NCBI GenBank assembly: GCA_003152975.1
Contig: PMBP01000171.1
Span: 1 to 7,631 of the forward strand
Direction: 5' to 3'
Length of the DNA: 7,631 nucleotides
DNA from: Phycisphaerales bacterium
GTDB lineage: Bacteria > Planctomycetota > Phycisphaerae > Sedimentisphaerales > Anaerohalosphaeraceae
Part shown: in pieces, positions 4,401 through 7,631 of the stretch
Position numbering within the stretch: position 1 is the stretch's first letter
Layout of the letters: each line of letters opens with the position of its first letter
Notes under the pieces: generated by a model
Databases searched by the model: none
Told to the model about the DNA's origin: nothing
Seen by the model: the letters and a program-made list of their open reading frames with translations, nothing else
Program-made: the position numbers and the translations under genes

Positions 4401-7392
4401 CCTCTACCGATCCGGTGGAGAAACACTCACGGAGGGTGCAATTCGACTGATATCCGACCAGGCCGCCGACATAGAAGGTCCCGTGGACCTCGACGGAACT
4501 GGAGCAGCGATTCACAGTGAGAAATTCCCAATACTCGCCTTTGCAGTTGCCGATCAGTCCGCTGGCATACCCGGCGACATCGCCGCCGAAGAGCGGGTCG
4601 TAACTGCCGGCATGGATCGTGCCGGAGCTGGAGCAGTTTTGGGTCAGGCCCAGATTCTGGTAGCCGATCAGGCCGCCGATGTACAAGGAATCGCCGCCGA
4701 GAGCATCGATGAGAACCCCGTTGAGGGACAGGTTCTGGATCGTGGCACCGTCTGCGTATCCGAACAGGGCGAGAAAGTCACCGCCGGTCGTGTTGGAAAT
4801 GGTCAAGTTGGAGATTGAATGGCCGTTGCCGTTAAAGGTCCCCGAAAAGGAGATACCCTGAAAATCGTCGGTGGCGTCATCGGTATCCGGGGCAATCGGG
4901 GCCTTATCGAAGACGGTCCCGGCCAGATCGACATTGGCGGTCACAATAAACGATTGTGTCCAGTCGTCGGGGGAATTGGACAGCAAGATCAGGTCATCTT
5001 TGGTCGCGATCTGCCAGGGATTGGCGGCCGTGCCGTCGCCGCCGCCGTACCGTTCCAAATCCGGTTGCCAGGCCAGGGTCGGGTAGCTGGATCCTTCCGA
5101 AGTCATCTTCCACACGGCCGGATTGCCATCGGTATCCGTAAAATCCCATCCGGCGCCGGCAAAAGTCGCCTGCATCTTCATATCGGCCGTGGAGTTGCCA
5201 GTGCCCATAGCGCTGGTCCAGGTGTTGGCTGTTTCGCCGTCCCAGAAGTTGGCCGTATCCTCGTAGGTAACGCCATGACTTCCGTAGGTCCCATCCGTGT
5301 AGGCCTTACCACAGAATCCGCCGGACAACATTTCGACGGATATCAGGCCGGTGGAATAGCAACGGATAATCTTGCCCTGTTCATCTAACCCGCACAGTCC
5401 GCCGCCGGACCACAATCCGCTGACGGCTCCAGTCGCATAGCAATCGACGATGGTTCCCAAATTATGGCCGTTCAGGCCGCCGAAATAATATTGCCCGGTG
5501 ACGGCGCCGGTCGCGTAGGATTGGCTGACCGTGCCCCAGTTTTGGCCGCACAGGCCGCCGACATTGTAGGATGACTCTGCAACGGTATTGCTGACCGTAC
5601 TGGTCGCATAACAATGCTGGATCGTTCCCGCCGAACTGGTGTACGCGCCGTTGTTCCCGCACAGGCCGCCCAGGTCGGATTGGCCGTTGACGGCGCCGGT
5701 TGCAAAGCAATGGCTGATCGTTCCCGACTTATTGTCTCCACACATGCCGCCGACAGAATATCTCCCGCTGAAGGTCCCCATCGCCGAACAGTTTGTGATC
5801 GTGCCGTCATTGGCGCCGCACACGCCGCCGATGTACTGGGAACCCGTCCCGCCGGTGATGGCCGCATTTTCCACGGCGAGGTTTTCCACGACGGCGCCGG
5901 CGCCCAGATATCCAAACAGGCCCAGATAGGATATATTCTGGTCCCAGGGTTTGATCGTCATATTCGAGATTTTATGCCCGTTTCCGTTGAATCGGCCGGT
6001 AAAAGAGATACCCTGAAAAACATAACCATTATACGGCGCGATGATCGACCACTGAAAACTGCCGTCGGTGTTCGAACCCCGTCCGGCCAGATCGATGTTA
6101 GCGGTCAAGATGATGGCCTTGTCCCAGTCGGCCGGGGAATTGGACAGCAGGAGCAGCTCGTCAACGGTCGCGACCTGATACGGATCGCCCGGGATTCCGG
6201 TCCCGCCGGAATATCCGCCCGCTCCCGTTTGCGTCCAGACAAGGAGCGGATACCCCGTCGATATCATCCACACAGCCGGGTTTCCGTCGTCATTGGAAAA
6301 ATCCCAGTTCTCGTTCCATCCCGGTGCACTGGTGAAAGTAGGGCGGTTCATCATTTCGCCGGTTGTTCTGCCATACACATGCGAAGAGGAACCGGAACCC
6401 ACTCCGATGGTCTGCTTGCTGGTGTCGGTGTCCCAAAACAGGGACTTAAATGCCGAACCAGCACCCACATACCCCAGACATCCGGCAACGGCCGTGCTCC
6501 CGGCACCCGCCGTGATCAGGCCCGCGCTGTAACAACGATCGACATTACCACTACTATTGGCGCCAATCAGTCCGCCGATGTTGCGCGAATTGGGGCCGGC
6601 GGAAATGTTGCCGGTGCTGTAGCAATCCGAAATCGCATACTCGGCAAAGCTGGAATTGTGGTAGCCGACAAGCCCTGCCAGATTGAGATTTTTATTACCG
6701 CCGGTAATGGCGCCGGTGCTGAAACATCGTTGAATCGTCCCAGCGCTACAGGCGCCGACCAGGCCGCTGATATCCCCGCAATCATTGCCTGCCGTGATCG
6801 AAACCGAACTGCTGCACTGGCTGATCGTCCCCCAATCCTGCGAGCCGACAAGGCCTGCGACGCTTTGACTGCCGTTACACGCGGTAATGGTTCCGGAGCT
6901 GGAGCAGTTGGTAACCGAGCCCTGATACATTTCTCCGACCAGGGCGCCGACATACCAGCTCAACACATCGGAAATGGTGATGTTGACATCGACAAGGCGG
7001 AGATCCTTGATCGTGGCATAGCTGGTATTGCCGAATAATGCGATGTAACGAAAGCCCGTGGCGCTATGGATGGTCAGGTTGCTGATGCGATGGCCATCGC
7101 CGTCAAAAGTTCCTGAAAACAGGGTCCCATCGAAATTACCCTCGATGCCTTTTGTGATCTCATGGGCGATCGGGGAATTGTCGAAGGTCAGGCCGGCCAG
7201 GTCGATGTCGGCCGTCAGGATAAAGCAACTGCCCCAGTCGCCCGACGCCGTGGTCATCGCCAAGAAATCGTCCTTCGACGCGATCTGAAACGGATCTTCC
7301 GGCGATCCGGTCCCGCCGGTATATCCTGCCGCCAATGAGGAAAGAAGGGATAGACACACCACCACCATGAGGTAATTTCTGATCGTTTTCAT
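1486..7392 (-). CDS. Giant secreted GLUG-repeat protein with C-terminal dockerin-like segment
   Basis: The product has 1968 residues: a signal peptide (about 1-23), five homologous modules (24-393, 394-781, 782-1171, 1172-1553, 1554-1912) and a dockerin-like tail (1914-1968). Each module has a head with D-W-D-K, LTADIDLAG, FDxAPIAPD, FSGTFDGNG and ISNLTI-type motifs, then a run of GLUG repeats (GGLVG, about 10 residues, then CYSTG), then an F-W-D cap and a closing segment with G-W-D-F, PAVW and YPxLVW. In total 33 GLUG units are visible. GLUG repeats are known from bacterial surface and secreted proteins, and the regular hydrophobic/Gly pattern suggests a right-handed beta-helix (inference). 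No catalytic motif is evident, so an adhesive, structural or carbohydrate-binding role is more likely than an enzymatic one. The ATG follows an in-frame TAA by one codon, so no longer start exists. A consensus promoter lies about 70 bp upstream and a terminator just past the stop, indicating a single-gene unit. Confidence 0.93.
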   Translation of the reverse strand: MKTIRNYLMVVVCLSLLSSLAAGYTGGTGSPEDPFQIASKDDFLAMTTASGDWGSCFILTADIDLAGLTFDNSPIAHEITKGIEGNFDGTLFSGTFDGDGHRISNLTIHSATGFRYIALFGNTSYATIKDLRLVDVNITISDVLSWYVGALVGEMYQGSVTNCSSSGTITACNGSQSVAGLVGSQDWGTISQCSSSVSITAGNDCGDISGLVGACSAGTIQRCFSTGAITGGNKNLNLAGLVGYHNSSFAEYAISDCYSTGNISAGPNSRNIGGLIGANSSGNVDRCYSAGLITAGAGSTAVAGCLGYVGAGSAFKSLFWDTDTSKQTIGVGSGSSSHVYGRTTGEMMNRPTFTSAPGWNENWDFSNDDGNPAVWMISTGYPLLVWTQTGAGGYSGGTGIPGDPYQVATVDELLLLSNSPADWDKAIILTANIDLAGRGSNTDGSFQWSIIAPYNGYVFQGISFTGRFNGNGHKISNMTIKPWDQNISYLGLFGYLGAGAVVENLAVENAAITGGTGSQYIGGVCGANDGTITNCSAMGTFSGRYSVGGMCGDNKSGTISHCFATGAVNGQSDLGGLCGNNGAYTSSAGTIQHCYATSTVSNTVAESSYNVGGLCGQNWGTVSQSYATGAVTGQYYFGGLNGHNLGTIVDCYATGAVSGLWSGGGLCGLDEQGKIIRCYSTGLISVEMLSGGFCGKAYTDGTYGSHGVTYEDTANFWDGETANTWTSAMGTGNSTADMKMQATFAGAGWDFTDTDGNPAVWKMTSEGSSYPTLAWQPDLERYGGGDGTAANPWQIATKDDLILLSNSPDDWTQSFIVTANVDLAGTVFDKAPIAPDTDDATDDFQGISFSGTFNGNGHSISNLTISNTTGGDFLALFGYADGATIQNLSLNGVLIDALGGDSLYIGGLIGYQNLGLTQNCSSSGTIHAGSYDPLFGGDVAGYASGLIGNCKGEYWEFLTVNRCSSSVEVHGTFYVGGLVGYQSNCTLRECFSTGSVEGYQQIGGLVGTGVGIIERCFTTAAVRNLYGGLYLGGMAGYHGGIISDSYARSAIYVHSGSSYIGGFVGSSFGIDRCYSASTITLRDYVQDYVGAFVGQSQGSVSACFYDSQVAGWTGDPSDASGLTTAQMQTADEFINVGWDFEPQAIDGTPAVWKIDGVDYPTLVWYVPAQATYSGGKGTLDDPYQIAAVAELLHLFATAADWDKHFILTADVDLIGKTFDKAPIAPDIDDDTDEFQGTPFSGVFDGNGHAIRNLTIDNSVSSDYLGLFGYLNNATIRNLRIENAHIVAGGILSYYVGALAGYMNNTRVSGCSSSGLVSCDLSSLSTYSIGGLVGYAQCDSSPAVVSLEDSISTAQVEGSLFVGGLVGSQGYCGIVRCQTSGMVTGFQGVGGLVGANMYGPIDQCSTTSGVLAPDGGNYAGGLVGLFYGDMTDSCSVGSLILGNSRSYSGGLVGYNFGSIVRCYSACLIERGNNNAALGGLVGSNNGAVSDSFWDIWASGISFGAGGIGLGTGEMMQRSTFVDAGWDFDPSSVDDTPAVWMIQDGADYPRLVAFRYGAGGGTPGNPYTIDSVEKLLFLSDTPEDWDKSFVLTADIDLGGHTFDRAPIAPDNDPSEIKMFDGVAFTGTFDGHGHTISNLTIVTEDGGDYLGLIGEADYATIRNLRMDNVSITAFGGNRNLGALVGGMFNSQISLCVVSGTITAGRVSAADSFENVGGLVGDWHYGLIENCAARVNISSGINGVYIGGLVGLIADGTIRHAVAAGAIDCGQHTQHIGGLAGYVQPAIIENSCALGSISVGTNYYGVGGLVGFLSSGQVQNSYSTASMSFTGTGLGVGGIVGYAGGSVIGSFWDIEASGIGLPWGGAGTGLTTSEMMRKANFTAAGWDFDAASIDGDPADWRIREGHDYPRPAWQPLVPGDIAGSPAVDLADLMAVAAEWMQACSGCPADVNGDGVVNMLDFVILGGSWLSQP
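1489..1653 (-). other. Dockerin-like duplicated calcium-loop segment (residues 1914-1968)
   Basis: Two EF-hand-like loops, each followed by a short helix, lie at the extreme C-terminus. The second, D1945-V-N-G-D-G-V-V-N-M-L-D1956, has acidic or amide residues at loop positions 1, 3, 5, 9 and 12 and is canonical. The first keeps D1916, D1924 and D1927 (positions 1, 9, 12) but has Ala and Ser at positions 3 and 5. Cys1939 and Cys1942 lie in the linker. Type I dockerins bind cohesins in clostridial cellulosomes; in planctomycetes similar tails occur on many secreted proteins without a known cohesin partner, so a sorting or anchoring role is an inference. Confidence 0.8.
1657..2733 (-). repeat. 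GLUG module 5 (residues 1554-1912)
   Basis: It opens with YGAGGGTPGNPYT. The head has FDRAPIAPDND and a shorter acidic stretch. GLUG starts at 1678, 1713, 1743, 1773, 1803 and 1833 give an almost exact 30-residue period. The cysteine column has decayed: C1692 and C1727 remain, then Ala at 1757, an offset C1788 and Ser at 1817. The F1847-W1848-D1849 cap leads to GLTTSEMM and a closing segment ending near the tail linker at 1912. Confidence 0.85.
2734..3879 (-). repeat. GLUG module 4 (residues 1172-1553)
   Basis: It opens with YSGGKGTLDDPYQ. The head is the closest relative of module 3, with FDKAPIAPD and acidic residues D1226, D1228, D1229, D1230, D1232 and E1233. GLUG starts are 1296, 1329, 1362, 1389, 1419, 1448 and 1477, six of the seven being canonical GGLVG. 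The cap F1491-W1492-D1493 is followed by an A-S-G and G-L-G-T-G-E-M-M stretch resembling the end of module 5, and the closing segment is AGWDF, then PAVWMIQDG. Confidence 0.85.
3880..5049 (-). repeat. GLUG module 3 (residues 782-1171)
   Basis: It opens with YGGGDGTAANPWQ. The head has FDKAPIAPD followed by a run of acidic residues (D836, D838, D839, D842, D843) before F-Q-G, closely matching module 4. GLUG starts at 906, 944, 976, 1003, 1032, 1061 and 1090 settle to spacings of 27-29. Second-column cysteines are C920, C963, C990, C1016, C1073 and C1103, with Ser at 1045. The cap is the F-Y-D variant at 1104-1106, and GLTTAQM follows it. Confidence 0.85.
5050..6213 (-). repeat. GLUG module 2 (residues 394-781), cysteine-rich variant
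   Basis: It opens with YSGGTGIPGDPYQ. The head lacks the FDxAPIAPD motif and has SFQWSIIAPYNGY instead. Seven GLUG units start at 522, 548, 575, 612, 638, 664 and 691; most are 26-27 residues, shorter than in other modules. Six of seven carry Cys at the fourth GLUG position (C525, C551, C578, C615, C667, C694; N641 is the exception), where the other modules mostly have Val or Ile. A second column is C535, C562, C594, C651 and C678, with Ser at 625. The cap is F716-W717-D718. Confidence 0.85.
6214..7323 (-). repeat. GLUG module 1 (residues 24-393)
   Basis: It opens with YTGGTGSPEDPF. The head motif is the divergent FDNSPIAHEI rather than FDxAPIAPD, with an N-F-D-G stretch in place of F-Q-G. 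GLUG starts at residues 149, 179, 209, 239, 273 and 303 give spacings of 30, 30, 30, 34 and 30. The paired cysteine is present in all five full repeats (C163, C193, C223, C257, C287). The last unit runs into the F319-W320-D321 cap, and the closing segment ends at NPAVWMISTGYPLLVW. Confidence 0.85.
7324..7392 (-). other. Sec signal peptide of the GLUG-repeat protein
   Basis: Residues 1-23 have a basic start (MKTIRN), a hydrophobic core (YLMVVVCLSLLSSLAA) and small residues before the first module tyrosine at 24. Cleavage is expected around A-A-G/Y (after residue 22 or 23). Cys13 sits within the core, but the preceding V-V-V does not form a lipobox, so a lipoprotein is unlikely. The protein should leave the cytoplasm. 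Confidence 0.85.
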
Positions 7393-7404
7393 CGTTTAAC
7401 CCAG

Positions 7405-7408
7405 CTCC
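7405..7408 (-). promoter_or_regulatory. Weak, distant Shine-Dalgarno candidate for the giant gene
   Basis: On the minus strand GGAG at 7408-7405 lies 12 nt before the ATG, which is longer than ideal. No better match is nearer. The start is still well supported because an in-frame TAA (7396-7398) lies one codon upstream. Confidence 0.35.
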
Positions 7409-7459
7409 GAATTCAGTGCTAATTTGGACTCAAACCCTTGCTACGAATACAGTTAGATC

Positions 7460-7488
7460 ATTATATAAAACCCGAAGCCCCAAGTCAA
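7460..7488 (-). promoter_or_regulatory. Sigma-70-type promoter for the giant GLUG gene
   Basis: Reading leftward, TTGACT (7488-7483, five of six matches to the -35 consensus) is followed by a 17-bp spacer (7482-7466) and a perfect TATAAT -10 box (7465-7460). A transcription start near 7453 would give a leader of about 60 nt before the ATG. No obvious operator palindrome overlaps the boxes. Confidence 0.8.
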
Positions 7489-7631
7489 GAACGAAGGCAC
7501 CCAAACCCGTCGTTAACCCATATTTGTTTCGTGAAATCCCATGGTATTGATCGGTGTTTTTGGGTGAATATCCGACCCGGCGACACCTTTTTTGAGGGGG
7601 ATCGCCGATTTAATCCTTGCATTTTATCGAC
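7489..7631. other. Upstream intergenic sequence without an identified gene
   Basis: This is AT-richer than the genes. I see no convincing gene. A minus-strand frame is open from the window edge for 48 codons to a TGA that overlaps the -35 box region, but its composition is not gene-like. Small symmetrical elements are TTTC-GT-GAAA at 7527-7536 and GGCGA/TCGCC arms around a T-run near 7580-7607. Neither can be assigned a role. Confidence 0.4.

Noticed and set aside
1948..7038. Long plus-strand open frames opposite the giant gene (for example 1948-2895, 3187-4308, 5614-7038), all in the same frame and with repeated A-D-Q-A-A-D-like text
   Set aside because: They are in exact codon register with the minus-strand gene, so antisense stops occur only where the gene uses TTA, CTA or TCA. 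A GC-rich gene rarely uses those codons. The repeated text mirrors the reverse complement of the GLUG repeats; the sense strand has the signal peptide, promoter and domain logic.
1657..7323. Repetitive DNA in 1.6-7.3 kb considered as a CRISPR or satellite array
   Set aside because: The repeats are degenerate at DNA level, keep one long reading frame, and correspond to protein GLUG units; there are no identical repeats with unique spacers.
7352..7357. Cys13 of the giant protein (codon 7354-7356) as a lipoprotein attachment site
   Set aside because: The residues before it are V-V-V, which lacks the small residue a lipobox requires before the cysteine; the Sec cleavage site near residue 23 fits better.
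7485..7631. Minus-strand frame open from the right edge for 48 codons
   Set aside because: Mixed codon third positions, no recognisable protein pattern, and its end overlaps the strong promoter. It is more likely non-coding, though a gene end cannot be excluded from this window alone.

Overview
The window looks like a piece of a moderately GC-rich bacterial chromosome, most likely from the Planctomycetota (Phycisphaerae/Sedimentisphaerales type). The main reason is the giant secreted protein: it is built from GLUG-motif repeats and ends in a dockerin-like duplicated calcium-loop segment, a combination I associate with that group. The lineage call is an inference; no rRNA or other phylogenetic marker is present.

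Layout, left to right. Positions 1-90 hold the last 29 codons of a rightward gene that enters from outside the window. Positions 91-290 are an AT-rich gap with short direct repeats and several small inverted repeats; the last of these overlaps the next start codon. Positions 291-1349 (+) encode a complete M42-family metallo-aminopeptidase with all six expected metal/catalytic residues. Positions 1350-1485 contain a 21-bp-period AT-rich repeat and a strong GC-stem terminator with T-rich flanks on both sides, which fits its place between two convergent genes. Positions 1486-7392 (-) are a single 1968-residue gene for an exported repeat protein: a signal peptide, five paralogous modules of about 360-390 residues (33 GLUG repeats in all), and a C-terminal dockerin-like segment. 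Its upstream region (7393-7631) carries a near-perfect sigma-70-type promoter reading leftward (TTGACT, 17 bp, TATAAT).

The three genes do not form an operon. The M42 peptidase is a cytosolic housekeeping-type enzyme. The giant gene is a separate unit with its own promoter, and its product is predicted to be extracellular or surface-attached. The N-terminally truncated product at the left edge cannot be assigned firmly.

The most notable content is the internal architecture of the giant protein. Repeat length differs between modules (about 26 residues in module 2, 29-30 elsewhere). Module 2 has a second column of cysteines at the normally aliphatic GLUG position. The dockerin-like tail has one degenerate and one intact calcium loop. 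I saw no CRISPR array, tRNA, rRNA, transposase or phage gene, and nothing that clearly amounts to a new multi-gene system.
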